From Amycolatopsis sp. EV170708-02-1 (GTDB lineage Bacteria > Actinomycetota > Actinomycetes > Mycobacteriales > Pseudonocardiaceae): DNA of 64,000 bases. A model generated the notes under the pieces. The model was not told the DNA's origin and did not search any database. It saw only the letters and a program-made list of their open reading frames with translations. The stretch lies in NCBI RefSeq assembly GCF_022479115.1, contig NZ_CP092497.1:7998001-8062000 (forward strand), in the 5' to 3' direction. Positions 8,000 to 16,819 of the stretch are shown one piece after another (the stretch's first letter is position 1; each line of letters begins with the position of its first letter). The position numbers and the translations under genes are program-made.

Positions 8000-9271
8000 C
8001 TACCGCCGGGGGCTGAAGGACGCTTTCACCGCATCGGACGCGGCGAAGGGCGCTTTCACCACGTGTGACGCGGGGAAAGTCCCCTTCAGCACCGCGACCG
8101 CGGCGAGGGCCAGCCAGGCGGCGGTGAGCACGATCAGCCAGGTCCAGCCCGCGTGCCCGTACACGGTCGCGCCGACGGCGCCGCCGACGCTGCTGCCGAG
8201 GTAATACGAAAGCGTGTACAGCCCGCCGACCTGGCCGCGGGCGTTCTCAGGCGCCTCCGCCGCGGCCCAGCCGTTGGCGACGGCGTGCGCGGCGAAGAAC
8301 GCGCCGGTCAGCACCACGAATCCGGCGACGACCATGGGCAGCGAGTCGGACAGGGTCAACGCGGCGCCCGCGATCGTGAGCAGCAGGGCACCGGCGAGCG
8401 CGCGGCGACGCCCGAACCGGCCGACGAGCCTGCCCGCCGTCGCCGACGAGACCGAGCCGATCGCGTACGCGAGGAAGACGAGCGAAGCGATCGCGGGCGA
8501 GAGGTTCAGCGGCTCGCCGGTCAAGCGGAACCCGGCGGCGTTGTACAGCGCGACGAACGAGCCCATCGCCAGCAGCGCGACCGCGTACTGGACCAGCAGG
8601 ACCGGCTTCCGAACGGCCGCGCCGAGCCCGGCGAGCACCGCCGCGGCCTGCTCGCGAAACCGCTCTGACCTGCGCCGATCCGGGAAAGTGGTAGCAAAGG
8701 TCCCTTGCTCCCCCGGCGGGAGGGCCAGCACCGTGACCACCGTGCAGACCAGCCCGACCCCCGCGACCACGAGCAGCGCGCCCTGATAGCCGAACGGTCC
8801 GGCGGTGAACCCGGCCGCGAGCCGCCCGACCATGCCGCCGACGGTGTTCCCGGCGATCATCGCGCCCACCGCCGCCGCCAGCCCGGCCTTGCCGAGCCGC
8901 TCCGCGAGGTAGGCCGCGGCCACACCGGGGAACCCCGCGATGGCGACTCCTTGCAGCGCCCGCAGCACGAGCAGCGCCGGATAGCTGGGCGCCAGCGGCA
9001 GCAGAAAACCGAACACGACCGACGCGACCACCGAAGCGATGATCACCGGACGCCGTCCCACGACTTCCGAAAGCGCCGCGATCGGCAACACGGCGATCGC
9101 GAGCGCGCCGGTCGCGACGCTCACCGCGAGCGAAGCGCCACCGGGATCGAGGTGGTACTGCTCGGCCAGTTGCGGCAGCACCGGCTGCGGCGCGTAGAGC
9201 AGCGCGAACGAGGAGATCCCGGCCGCGGCGACGGCGATCGTCACGCGGCGGGTGGTTCCGGGGGCAGGCAC
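8000..9271 (-). CDS. MFS transporter with repeat-derived insertions
   Basis: 423 residues with about 12 hydrophobic segments and the MFS A-motif variant SEVVGRRPVI after helix 2. Probably a drug or metabolite exporter of the YnfM/arabinose-efflux type; the substrate is unknown. Two features come from intergenic-type repeats. The central loop after helix 6 contains GEQGTFATT, the translation of the 17-bp repeat. The last 30 residues are three near-identical decapeptides (KGTFPASHVV, KAPFAASDAV, KASFSPRR). Divergent from a LysR gene that probably controls it. Confidence 0.85.
   Translation of the reverse strand: MPAPGTTRRVTIAVAAAGISSFALLYAPQPVLPQLAEQYHLDPGGASLAVSVATGALAIAVLPIAALSEVVGRRPVIIASVVASVVFGFLLPLAPSYPALLVLRALQGVAIAGFPGVAAAYLAERLGKAGLAAAVGAMIAGNTVGGMVGRLAAGFTAGPFGYQGALLVVAGVGLVCTVVTVLALPPGEQGTFATTFPDRRRSERFREQAAAVLAGLGAAVRKPVLLVQYAVALLAMGSFVALYNAAGFRLTGEPLNLSPAIASLVFLAYAIGSVSSATAGRLVGRFGRRRALAGALLLTIAGAALTLSDSLPMVVAGFVVLTGAFFAAHAVANGWAAAEAPENARGQVGGLYTLSYYLGSSVGGAVGATVYGHAGWTWLIVLTAAWLALAAVAVLKGTFPASHVVKAPFAASDAVKASFSPRR
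8007..8092. repeat. Tandem CTTTCAC-type repeats in the 3' end of the MFS gene
   Basis: Three imperfect ~30-bp units, each with a GAAGGRCGCTTTCAC-like core and a GACGCGG spacer, are fused in frame to the MFS coding sequence. They encode its terminal decapeptide repeats. The unit resembles the GTGAAGG...CCTTCAC hairpin elements at 25258 and 33015. Confidence 0.55.
8693..8709. repeat. 17-bp quasi-palindrome inside the MFS coding sequence, copy 2
   Basis: AGCAAAGGTCCCTTGCT lies in frame in the loop between the two halves of the transporter, read on the minus strand as GEQGTFATT. It lies at the place where MFS proteins tolerate insertions best. Confidence 0.7.
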
Positions 9272-9334
9272 GTCCTCGAAGCTAAGCCTGGCTAAACGAT
9301 ACGTCTAATACGCTCATCTGCCACAATCGATACT

Positions 9335-10234
9335 GTGCTGAATGAAAGGATGACCGCCCAGCTAGCCCCCCAGCTCGCTCTGCTCACCGCACTGCGCCGC
9401 ACGACGAACGTCACACGCGCGGCGGAATTGCTCGGCGTCCCGCAGCCCACGGTAAGCCGCCGGATCGCGGCGCTCGGCGAGGCCCTCGGCGCACCGCTGA
9501 CGGTCCCCGACGGCCGCGGCATCCGGCTCACCCGGGCCGCCGAACTGCTCGCCGACGCCGCGGAGCGCGCGCTCGCCGCCGTCGACGCCGGGGTCCGCCA
9601 AGCCCGCGAGGAGGTCGACCCCGAATCCGGGCACATCGTCCTCGGTTTCCTGCACCTGCTCGGCCGGTCGCTGGTCCCCACGTTGCTCCGCGGCTATCGA
9701 GCGGACCACCCGGGCGTCCGGTTCACGCTGGTCCAGGGCTCACGTCAGGACATGGTCGACAGGCTGACCAGTGGCGAGCTCGACCTCGCGCTGCTCGCGC
9801 CCGCCCCTGTCGACGATCCGCTGCTCGACACCGCCGTGCTGTCCGAACAGGAGATCTTCCTCTCCGTGCCGACGTCGCACCGTCTCGCCGACCGGCCCAG
9901 CGCCGCCATCGAGGACCTCAAGGACGAGGAATTCGTGCTCCTCGAAACCGGGTACGGCCTCCGCACCATCACCGACGAACTGTGCGCCGCGGCCGGCTTC
10001 GAGCCGAAGATCGCCTTCGAAGGGCAGGAGTCCGACACCGTCCGAGGACTCGTCGCGGCCGGGCTCGGTGTCGCGCTGCTCCCCCGTTTCGAACCGGGCA
10101 GCCCGGCGGGTGTCGCCGAAGTCCCGCTGGTGCCGCCGGTCGGGCGGACCATCGGGCTGGCTTGGCGCAAGGACGTCGTCCTGCCGCCCGCCGTACTGCG
10201 GTTCCGGGAGCGGGTCCGCGCGCAACCCTGGTGA
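9335..10234 (+). CDS. LysR family transcriptional regulator
   Basis: 299 residues, GTG start. The winged helix-turn-helix (NVTRAAELLGVPQPTVSRRIAALGEALG) is at about 25-60, and the periplasmic-binding-protein-like effector domain fills the rest (about 95-290). It starts 63 bp from the divergent MFS gene, across an AT-rich gap, the standard layout in which a LysR protein controls itself and the neighbouring exporter. The effector is unknown. Confidence 0.9.
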   Translation: MLNERMTAQLAPQLALLTALRRTTNVTRAAELLGVPQPTVSRRIAALGEALGAPLTVPDGRGIRLTRAAELLADAAERALAAVDAGVRQAREEVDPESGHIVLGFLHLLGRSLVPTLLRGYRADHPGVRFTLVQGSRQDMVDRLTSGELDLALLAPAPVDDPLLDTAVLSEQEIFLSVPTSHRLADRPSAAIEDLKDEEFVLLETGYGLRTITDELCAAAGFEPKIAFEGQESDTVRGLVAAGLGVALLPRFEPGSPAGVAEVPLVPPVGRTIGLAWRKDVVLPPAVLRFRERVRAQPW

Positions 10235-10303
10235 CGATCGTCAGGGTCGATCCCTGCCGTTCGTCCACCACGCGCGGGCGCCGTTTTCGCTAACTTCGGG
10301 TGA

Positions 10304-10915
10304 ATGTACGACGACATCGTGGAGTTGGCGGGCGAGAGCCCGAGCTGGCTCCAGGCGGCCGGAATCCTGTTCACCGAAGCAGGACTGCTCGCCTTCGCGG
10401 CGCTCTTCGCCTGGATGTTGTGGCGGGCGCGCACTTCACCCGCCCGGATCGCCGTGGCGCTGCTGCCGCCCGCCGCGACCGCCATCGCGTACCTGATCAG
10501 CGAAGGTCTGAAGAGCGTGATCCAGGAGGACCGGCCGTGCCGGAACCTCGTCACCCTCGTCGACTGCCCGCCGATCGGCGACTGGTCCTTCCCGAGCAAC
10601 CACTCCACGATCGCGGGGGCGGCCGCCGTCGGGCTGGCACTCGCCTGGCGGCGACTCGCGCCGTGGGTGCTCCCGGGTGCGGTGCTGATGGGCTTCTCGC
10701 GGGTCTTCGTCGGCGCGCACTATCCGCACGACGTGCTCGCCGGACTCGTCCTCGGCGCCGTGACGGCGTGGCTCGTCTTCCGGTACCTGACCGGCCCCGC
10801 GACCGGGATCGCGCGGCGGCTCACCGCCCACGCCGGGGACGCGCCGACCCAGCCCATGCCCAAGGTCGACCTGCGGGGTGGTAGCAAAGGTCCCTTGCTC
10901 CCACCCCGCAGGTAA
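10304..10915 (+). CDS. PAP2-family membrane phosphatase
   Basis: 203 residues. The three catalytic motifs are present: KSVIQEDRP, PSNHST and SRVFVGAHYPHDV, with several membrane helices. Such enzymes remove phosphate from lipid phosphates or polyprenyl diphosphates outside the membrane. The C-terminus (GGSKGPLLPP) is encoded by a copy of the 17-bp repeat, so the tail was probably acquired or lengthened by the element. Confidence 0.88.
   Translation: MYDDIVELAGESPSWLQAAGILFTEAGLLAFAALFAWMLWRARTSPARIAVALLPPAATAIAYLISEGLKSVIQEDRPCRNLVTLVDCPPIGDWSFPSNHSTIAGAAAVGLALAWRRLAPWVLPGAVLMGFSRVFVGAHYPHDVLAGLVLGAVTAWLVFRYLTGPATGIARRLTAHAGDAPTQPMPKVDLRGGSKGPLLPPRR
10871..10911. repeat. 17-bp repeat inside a larger hairpin at the PAP2 stop, copy 3
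   Basis: The 17-mer (10883-10899) is enclosed by perfect 11-bp arms CTGCGGGGTGG (10871-10881) and CCACCCCGCAG (10901-10911), two bases before the stop codon. The result is a 41-bp hairpin between the convergent ends of the PAP2 and pepA genes, probably a terminator that is also translated. Confidence 0.7.
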
Positions 10916-10923
10916 ACCGCAGG

Positions 10924-12378
10924 TCAGGAGTAGGAGGCGGCCAGTTCGACCAGCGTCCGCGCCGCGAAACCGGTGGCCCCGGGGACGACGTCGGCGTAGG
11001 TCTTGTCGGCCCGCGCGGGGCCGGCGATGTCGAGATGCGCCCACGGCACGTCCCCGACGAACTCCCGCAGGAACAGCGCCGCCACGATGCCGCCGGGGCC
11101 GCCCGGCGCCTGCCGGACGTCGCCGAGCGAGCCCTGCACGGTCTCGGCGAGGTCCTCCAGCAGCGGCATCCGCCACCACGCCTCGCCGACCCGCTCGCCC
11201 GCCTTCGTGACCCGTTCCGCGAGCGCGTCGTCGGTGGCGAAGACGCCGCCGATGCGGACACCGAGCGAGACCTTCATGGCGCCGGTCAGGGTCGCCGCGT
11301 CGATCACCGCGTCCGGCTTGTGCTTCTTGATCCCGTAGACGAGCGCGTCGGCCAGGACCATGCGGCCCTCGGCGTCGGTGTTGCCCACCTCGGTGGTCTT
11401 GCCGCCGTAGTGCCGGACGATGTCGCCGGGCCGGTACGACGAACCGGACACGTGGTTCTCGGCGGCGGGTACGAGCGCGGTCACCTTGACCGGCAGGCGC
11501 AGCGCGGCGATCGCGCGGACCGCGGCGATGATCGCCGCGCCGCCCGCCATGTCGGTGCGCATGAGGTGCATGCCGTCGGCCGGTTTGATCGAAAGACCGC
11601 CGGTGTCGAAGGTGATGCCCTTGCCGACCAGCAGCAGATGCGTCTTCGCCCCGCGCGGCCGGTACTCCAGCTCGATCAGCCGCGGCGGCGCGGCCGAACC
11701 GCCACCGACGGCGAGGACACCGCCGAAGCCCTGATCGGCCAGCCATTTCTCGTCCCGCGCCGTCACGGTCAGGTTCGGGATGCCGCCGGCGACACGAGCG
11801 GCCGTTTCGGCGAGCCACGCGGGGGTCTTGACGTTCGACGGCGTGTTCGCCAGGTCGCGCGCGAACGCGGCGGCCGCGGCGAGTTCGCGGACACGCTCCA
11901 AATCGACTTCGTGGCGTGTGATCAAGCGCACGGTCCGCAGGCTCGGCTTCGGCTCTTCGGCCGTCACCGTGAACCGGTAGCCGCCGAGCAGCAGCCCGAA
12001 CGCGAGCTCCTCGACGTGCTCGGCGCCCGCGTCCTCGGGCAGCTCGACGGCGAAGGCGCGGAACGCCTTCTGGCCCGCCTTGACGTCTTCCTCCAGCGCC
12101 GAGGAGACGGCGCGGACCAGCGCGGCACCGGCCTTGCGGTACTGCTTCGGCTCGCCGTCGCCGACACCCGCCAGCCAGCGGACGGCGCCCGTCGGCACGG
12201 TCTGCACGTCACCGGCCTTGCCGGTGGGCCGCACGCCGCCGATCTCCGCGAGTCCGGCGTCACCGTCCTCTTCGGACGGCGCCGCGATCAGCGTGGCCAG
12301 CGGCGTACCGCGCCTTAGGTCGTCCGAGACCTCGAGTTCGAGCAGCTTCCCCGGAACGGGGGGTAGCGGGTTACGCAC
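10924..12378 (-). CDS. pepA: Leucyl (cytosol) aminopeptidase, M17
   Basis: 484 residues, GTG start. The C-terminal catalytic domain has the M17 signature NTDAEGRMVL and the metal/catalytic segment VGKGITFDTGGLSIKP (Lys and Asp ligands) with RTDMAGGAA. The N-terminal macrodomain-like half (1-165) is more variable, as usual. It is a two-metal hexameric enzyme that removes N-terminal residues during peptide turnover. Confidence 0.93.
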   Translation of the reverse strand: MRNPLPPVPGKLLELEVSDDLRRGTPLATLIAAPSEEDGDAGLAEIGGVRPTGKAGDVQTVPTGAVRWLAGVGDGEPKQYRKAGAALVRAVSSALEEDVKAGQKAFRAFAVELPEDAGAEHVEELAFGLLLGGYRFTVTAEEPKPSLRTVRLITRHEVDLERVRELAAAAAFARDLANTPSNVKTPAWLAETAARVAGGIPNLTVTARDEKWLADQGFGGVLAVGGGSAAPPRLIELEYRPRGAKTHLLLVGKGITFDTGGLSIKPADGMHLMRTDMAGGAAIIAAVRAIAALRLPVKVTALVPAAENHVSGSSYRPGDIVRHYGGKTTEVGNTDAEGRMVLADALVYGIKKHKPDAVIDAATLTGAMKVSLGVRIGGVFATDDALAERVTKAGERVGEAWWRMPLLEDLAETVQGSLGDVRQAPGGPGGIVAALFLREFVGDVPWAHLDIAGPARADKTYADVVPGATGFAARTLVELAASYS

Positions 12379-12468
12379 AGTGAGCGACCTCCGGGCGCAG
12401 ATGAACCGCGACCCCGGCCTCCGAGGGGAGACCGGGGTGCGGGTGGTTGAACGTTGGTGCGGTCCGGC

Positions 12469-12636
12469 TCAGCCGGTGACCTCCTGCAAGGCCGCGCCGA
12501 GATCCTTCGCTTCTTCCGCGGAGAGTTCGACGACGAGACGCCCACCACCTTCGAGTGGTACGCGCATCACGAGGCCCCGCCCCTCCTTAGTCACTTCGAG
12601 GGGACCATCTCCGGTCCGGGGCTTCATGGCCGCCAT
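12469..12636 (-). CDS. DUF3117 small conserved protein (Rv1211-like)
   Basis: 55 residues from the ATG at 12636, which has GGAGGGA upstream. The sequence MAAMKPRTGDGPLEVTKEGR...MRVPLEGGGRLVVEL is nearly invariant among actinobacteria. Function unknown. In M. tuberculosis it sits next to the tag glycosylase gene (Rv1210); here tag is 1.5 kb away. Confidence 0.9.
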   Translation of the reverse strand: MAAMKPRTGDGPLEVTKEGRGLVMRVPLEGGGRLVVELSAEEAKDLGAALQEVTG

Positions 12637-12832
12637 AGCGTGCTCCCTCCGTCTCAACCGGCGCGCCCGGGTCGCGCTCGTCAAAGCCAGCCGGGTCTAC
12701 TGTCCATTGTCCCTCATCAGCGGCCGAGCGCGAACGCGGACCGATCTTTTGCCGCCGTATCGGTGCTGGTATGCGGCTCGCGAGGCTGAAAGACTTCGTC
12801 TCAGACCGCAGTTTCGCCGACTAGGAGATCCC

Positions 12833-13627
12833 GTGACCACATCCGACGTTCTGCTGACCGCCGACGCCGACGGCGTGCGCACCTTCACGCTGAACCGGCC
12901 GCAGGCGTACAACTCGCTGACCGTCGAACTCAAGGAACTGCTGCTGGCGGGCCTGACCGAGGCCGCGGCCGACGACAGTGTCCGCGCGGTCGTGCTGACC
13001 GGTTCGGGCAAGGCGTTCTGCGCCGGGCAGGACCTGAAGGAGCACGTCGGGCTGCTGCAGGCGGGTGACCCCGCGCCGCTACACACGGTCAAGGAGCACT
13101 ACAACCCGATCGTCAAGACGATCGTCGGGATGCCGAAGCCGGTCATCGCGGCGGTGAACGGCCCGGCGGCCGGCGCGGGCGCGGCCTTCGCGTACGCGAG
13201 CGACCTCCGGATCGCGGCGACGTCGGCGAACTTCCTGATGGCGTTCGCGAACGTCGGCCTCGGCCCGGACTCGGGCGCGTCGTGGACGTTGCAGCGGCTG
13301 ATCGGCCTCGGCCGCGCGGCCGAGCTGATGCTGATGGCGCGCACGGTCGACTCCGCCGAGGCGCTGACGCTCGGCCTGGTCGGCGAGGTCGTCCCGGACG
13401 AGGAACTGGCCGCCCGCGCGCAGAAGGTCGCCGCGAAGCTCGCGGCCGGGCCGACGGTCGCGTACGCGAAGATCAAGAACGTCCTGTCCGTCGCCGCCGA
13501 GTCGTCCCTCGAAGAGGCGCTCGACGCCGAGGACGCGGCGCAGACCGCGCTGGGCGCGACGGCCGACCACACCGAGGCCGTCGAGGCGTTCGTGGGCAAG
13601 CGGAAGCCGAACTTCCAGGGCAAGTAG
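12833..13627 (+). CDS. Enoyl-CoA hydratase/isomerase, PaaG-like
   Basis: 264 residues from GTG 12833, with AGGAG eight bases upstream; a longer upstream reading frame is rejected because it runs over pepA. Crotonase fold, with oxyanion-hole motifs AFCAGQDLKEH and NGPAAGAGAAFA. GLGPDSGASW carries the Asp used by PaaG in place of the second hydratase Glu, and the C-terminus (KRKPNFQGK) also matches PaaG. No other phenylacetate genes are nearby, so the exact substrate is open. Confidence 0.85.
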   Translation: MTTSDVLLTADADGVRTFTLNRPQAYNSLTVELKELLLAGLTEAAADDSVRAVVLTGSGKAFCAGQDLKEHVGLLQAGDPAPLHTVKEHYNPIVKTIVGMPKPVIAAVNGPAAGAGAAFAYASDLRIAATSANFLMAFANVGLGPDSGASWTLQRLIGLGRAAELMLMARTVDSAEALTLGLVGEVVPDEELAARAQKVAAKLAAGPTVAYAKIKNVLSVAAESSLEEALDAEDAAQTALGATADHTEAVEAFVGKRKPNFQGK

Positions 13628-13634
13628 CGCCTTG

Positions 13635-13686
13635 GGCCTCGTGAGTGCCAAGGACGGTTCTAACCGTCCTCGCCACTCACGAGGCC
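13635..13686. terminator. Hairpin, CCTCGTGAGTG family copy 2
   Basis: Inverted repeat with 25-bp arms (13635-13659, 13662-13686), 23 of 25 paired, eight bases after the PaaG-like stop. Same outer and inner parts as the copy at 2964, but different bases in the middle of the stem. It lies between two genes on the same strand. Confidence 0.7.
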
Positions 13687-13723
13687 GGGACCGGTACCGG
13701 ACCGCGACGGCTAGCGTCCGCGC

Positions 13724-14194
13724 GTGATCCCGCCCCACCTCCGGACAGCAGCCGCCGAGCACGACCTCGGCGACTGCCTCCGCCGCTATCGCCGCCGTCC
13801 GGGCATCGTCGGGACCTTCTTCGCCTTCGCGCCGCTAGCGGGAGCGCTGGCGCTCGGCATCCGCGAAGGTGACCTGACCGGAGCACTCGCCCTCACCCTG
13901 TTCGTGTGGCCGCCGCTCTTCCTCTGGTGGTGCGTGTCGACAAGGCGACGACTCGAAGGCGGCCTCTACGTCTTCGAACGTGGTTTCGCCGACGTCCACG
14001 GGCGAAAGGTCCTGTGCGCGATCACCTGGCCCGAAGTCCGCTCGGTCAGGTACGAGACCCGCTCCCTCTGGGCGGGCCTGATCCCCGTCGCGCGCACCGC
14101 GCGGTGCGTGATCGAACTGCGCGACGGCGACAGGATCGAGCTCGACGGCAGCTACCGCGCGCTGCACAGACTGGCCGAAGACCTCCGCTCCTAA
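13724..14194 (+). CDS. Hypothetical membrane protein (DUF6585-like)
   Basis: 156 residues. Two hydrophobic segments (about 26-46 and 52-70) are followed by a soluble beta-rich domain (GGLYVFERGFADVHGRK...ITWPEVRSVRYETR...DRIELDGSYR) of the pleckstrin-like type seen in DUF6585 proteins. Function unknown. Its 3' end overlaps convergent tag by 4 bp. Confidence 0.7.
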   Translation: MIPPHLRTAAAEHDLGDCLRRYRRRPGIVGTFFAFAPLAGALALGIREGDLTGALALTLFVWPPLFLWWCVSTRRRLEGGLYVFERGFADVHGRKVLCAITWPEVRSVRYETRSLWAGLIPVARTARCVIELRDGDRIELDGSYRALHRLAEDLRS

Positions 14195-14760
14195 GCGGCC
14201 CGGAAGCAGTCCTTCACGTGGTCGTCGACCATCCCGGTCGCCTGCATCAGCGCGTAACAGGTCGTCGGCCCGAGGAACACGAAGCCGCGCTTCTTGAGTT
14301 CCTTCGCCATCGCCTTCGACTCGTCCGTGATCGCCGGGACGTCTGTCATCCGCCGCGGCCGGGTGTGCGAAGACGGCGCGAACGACCACAGCAGGTCGTC
14401 AAGCGAACCGTCCAGCCGCTCGATCGCCCGCGCGTTGTTGATCGCCGCCAGGATCTTCGCCCGGTTCCGCACGATCGACGCGTCCTGCATCAGCCGCTCG
14501 ACGTCGTCTTCGGTGAAGGCCGCGACCTTCTTCGGCTTGAACCCCTTGAACGCCTTCCGGAACGACTCCCGTTTCCGCAGGATCGTGATCCACGAAAGCC
14601 CGGACTGGAACGACTCCAGGCACAGGCGCTCGTACAGCTCTTCGTCGCCGTGGAGCGGGACGCCCCACTCGGTGTCGTGGTACTCGGCGTAGTCCGGGGC
14701 CGAGTTGCCCCACGAACACCGCTTGATCCCGTCCGCGCCCAGCAGACCCGCCTCAGCCAA
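14191..14760 (-). CDS. tag: DNA-3-methyladenine glycosylase I
   Basis: 189 residues, TTG start within the end of the upstream gene. The N-terminus has the zinc Cys (KRCSWGNSAPDYAEYHDTEWG), and QSGLSWITILRKRESFRKAF is the Tag signature. The C-terminal zinc ligands are in GPTTCYALMQATGMVDDH. It excises 3-methyladenine from alkylated DNA. Last gene of a run with the SRPBCC and DivIVA-domain genes, resembling the Rv1209-Rv1211 neighbourhood. Confidence 0.93.
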   Translation of the reverse strand: MAEAGLLGADGIKRCSWGNSAPDYAEYHDTEWGVPLHGDEELYERLCLESFQSGLSWITILRKRESFRKAFKGFKPKKVAAFTEDDVERLMQDASIVRNRAKILAAINNARAIERLDGSLDDLLWSFAPSSHTRPRRMTDVPAITDESKAMAKELKKRGFVFLGPTTCYALMQATGMVDDHVKDCFRAA

Positions 14761-15202
14761 CCCGGTACCCCTCCGCGTACTTCACGAATCTCTGCAGGCA
14801 CAACCGCAGTCCCAGTTCGAAGCCCGGTTTCGCGACCGGCCAGCCGAGCCGTCCGACGACGCCGAACGGCGGCCGCAGATGCTCCGCCCAGACGAACGTC
14901 GAGGCGTGCGGCCCCTTCTCGATCACCTGGAAGACCCCGGTGCCCTGCACGATCTTGCCGAGATGCCGCACGACGCAGCGCAGCGGCGGCTCCCAGCCGG
15001 TGATCTCCATGGTGTCGGTGAAGCCGATCCCGGCGACACCGGTGAACGCCGACAGCTTCGAACCCACGCTGCGCCCGTTGCCCTCGACGACCTTGACCTC
15101 GGTGCCGAGCATCCATTCGCCCTGGCGTTCCCAGTCGGTCAGGGCGAGCCAAGCCGTCCCGGCCGGTACCGCGACGTCGACGGAGACGACGACATCGGTC
15201 AC
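14753..15202 (-). CDS. SRPBCC (START-like) family protein
   Basis: 149 residues, GTG start in a GTGA overlap with the upstream stop. It follows the polyketide-cyclase/START fold (SVDVAVPAGTAWLALTDWERQGEWM...VIEKGPHASTFVWAEHL). Probably binds a hydrophobic ligand; no catalytic residue can be assigned. Overlaps tag by 8 bp. Confidence 0.85.
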   Translation of the reverse strand: MTDVVVSVDVAVPAGTAWLALTDWERQGEWMLGTEVKVVEGNGRSVGSKLSAFTGVAGIGFTDTMEITGWEPPLRCVVRHLGKIVQGTGVFQVIEKGPHASTFVWAEHLRPPFGVVGRLGWPVAKPGFELGLRLCLQRFVKYAEGYRVG

Positions 15203-15501
15203 CTGGCGCCCTCGCGCTCGGCCTCCAGTTCGGCCACCTTGGCCCGCAGGTCCTCGATCTCGACGCCGAGCCGCCGCATCACCCAGTCCACTTCGGACAT
15301 CTTGTAGCCGCGCAGCACCATCTGGAAGCGGACGGCGTGGACGTCCTCGGCGGTGATGTCCTCGGCGGGCAGCCTGGTCGGCGAGCCGCCGGGAGACAGC
15401 GGGGCCAGCTCCTCGCCCCTGCCGAACACCACGGCGGCCAGCAGAAACACCACGGCGGCCACCAGCAGCATGACTACGAGATAGATCAGGGCGGTCGTCA
15501 C
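15199..15501 (-). CDS. DivIVA-domain membrane protein (Rv1209-like)
   Basis: 100 residues. The N-terminal membrane helix (LIYLVVMLLVAAVVFLLAAVVF) is followed by a DivIVA-type motif (VRFQMVLRGYKMSEVDWVMRRLG) and a short coiled coil to the C-terminus. Probably a small septum/pole-associated scaffold. GTG start in GTGA overlap with the HAAS-type gene upstream, and GTGA overlap with the SRPBCC gene downstream. Confidence 0.85.
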   Translation of the reverse strand: MTTALIYLVVMLLVAAVVFLLAAVVFGRGEELAPLSPGGSPTRLPAEDITAEDVHAVRFQMVLRGYKMSEVDWVMRRLGVEIEDLRAKVAELEAEREGAR

Positions 15502-16172
15502 GCCACGATCGTGGCACACGAACGCCACGATCGTCGCGCCAGCAACGCGAGTCGCACGCTGAGCACCACCCAGAGCACCATGAGGATCCCGCACGGCACC
15601 GACAGGAACAGCCTCGACGCGTCGATGAACCCGGTGGCGATCACCAGCAGCGCCACCGAAAGCAGGTTCAGCCCGACGGCCTCGCCGATCAGCACGCCGG
15701 CCGTCCTGACCAGCCGGGTGCCGTCCATCCGCCGGGAAAGCCAGCGCATGGAGACCAGCGCGAGCACGCCCAGCATCGGCACGATGAACACCGAGCCGTG
15801 GGTGAACTGGGCGACGTACTTGTACCAACCCGGCGTCGGCGTCGTGAGCTGCGACCAGTCGCCGAAGGTCCATTTGCGGGCGAACTCCCAGGCGAGCTGC
15901 ATCATCGGCACGCCGAGGATCAGTTTCCACAGCGTGCGGGTGCCGCTGTGCATCCCCAGCTCGGCCTGGTAGTCCCGCGCGATCAGATGCACCGGCCCGA
16001 AATCGTCGACGGCGCGGCGTTGCGCCTCGTGCTCGCTCCAGCCGCCGTCGCGATACGCGTCCGCGGCGTCGTTGAGCCCGTCCCGCGCTTCACGCAGCAG
16101 ATCCCGCTTCGCCGACGCCGGGCCGTCCAGCCGGGCACGCAGCTCCCCGAGGTACGCCTCGATCACCGCCAT
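15498..16172 (-). CDS. HAAS-type membrane protein, paralogue 3
   Basis: 224 residues from ATG 16172. The helical N-terminal 'permease prefix' domain (about 1-75: IEAYLGELRARLDGPASAKRDLLREAR...VDDFGPVHLIARDYQAEL) is followed by about four membrane helices. It is the most diverged of three tandem paralogues behind padR. Genes of this type pair with PadR repressors; the domain is thought to sense or signal, but the function is unproven. Overlaps its neighbours on both sides. Confidence 0.75.
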   Translation of the reverse strand: MAVIEAYLGELRARLDGPASAKRDLLREARDGLNDAADAYRDGGWSEHEAQRRAVDDFGPVHLIARDYQAELGMHSGTRTLWKLILGVPMMQLAWEFARKWTFGDWSQLTTPTPGWYKYVAQFTHGSVFIVPMLGVLALVSMRWLSRRMDGTRLVRTAGVLIGEAVGLNLLSVALLVIATGFIDASRLFLSVPCGILMVLWVVLSVRLALLARRSWRSCATIVA

Positions 16173-16819
16173 GCTGTGGCTCTCCGGCTCCGCGCGGCGA
16201 CCGCGAGCCGCATGCTGAACAGGATCCAGGTTCCCGACATGACCGCGCACGGCACGCTGACGAGCATGCGGGCAGGCTCCAGCAGTCCGGTCGCGCCGCC
16301 GTAGGTCGCGATCGCGAGCAGGTTCAAACCCACCGCCCCGGCCAGCGACCACGAGACCGTGCGGGCGACGGGCGGGCCGCCCGTGCGCCGCGAGAGCAAC
16401 CGTGCCGCGAGCAATCCGGCGACCGCGACGGCCGGGGACAACGCCGCGAGCGTGTCGGCCGTGCCGATAGCGCGGTGGTACCAGGACGGCGCGGTGCCGA
16501 GCTCCGACCAATCGGCGAAGCCCCGCGCGAGATCCCAGCCGAGGATCAGCAGCGGGACACCGGCGATCAGCTCCCACAGCACACGGATGTCGCGCCGGAG
16601 CCCCAGTTCCGCTTGGTACTCACGTGCGATCAGGTCCACCGGGCCGAAGTCGGCGACGGCACGGCGCTCGGCCTCCGCCTCGTCCGCACCACCCTCGCGA
16701 TACGCCTCGGCCGCGTCGGTCAGCCCGTCTCTGGCTTCGGTGAGCAGATCGGTCTTCGCCGACGACGGCCCGCGCAACCGGGCGTCCAGGTCGCCGATGT
16801 AGGCCTCGATCGCGTTCAT
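16163..16819 (-). CDS. HAAS-type membrane protein, paralogue 2
   Basis: 218 residues from ATG 16819. The N-terminal ~75 residues are almost identical to paralogue 1, also at DNA level over about 165 bp (16660-16815 versus 17318-17475). The membrane half is different (LLILGWDLARGF, SPAVAVAGLLAARLLS). Overlaps the next gene by 10 bp and the previous gene by 4 bp (ATGA). Confidence 0.75.
   Translation of the reverse strand: MNAIEAYIGDLDARLRGPSSAKTDLLTEARDGLTDAAEAYREGGADEAEAERRAVADFGPVDLIAREYQAELGLRRDIRVLWELIAGVPLLILGWDLARGFADWSELGTAPSWYHRAIGTADTLAALSPAVAVAGLLAARLLSRRTGGPPVARTVSWSLAGAVGLNLLAIATYGGATGLLEPARMLVSVPCAVMSGTWILFSMRLAVAARSRRATAWR

Noticed and set aside
12080..12832. Longer N-terminus for the PaaG-like protein
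   Set aside because: The open frame runs antisense through pepA and the DUF3117 gene; GTG 12833 has AGGAG and gives the usual family length.
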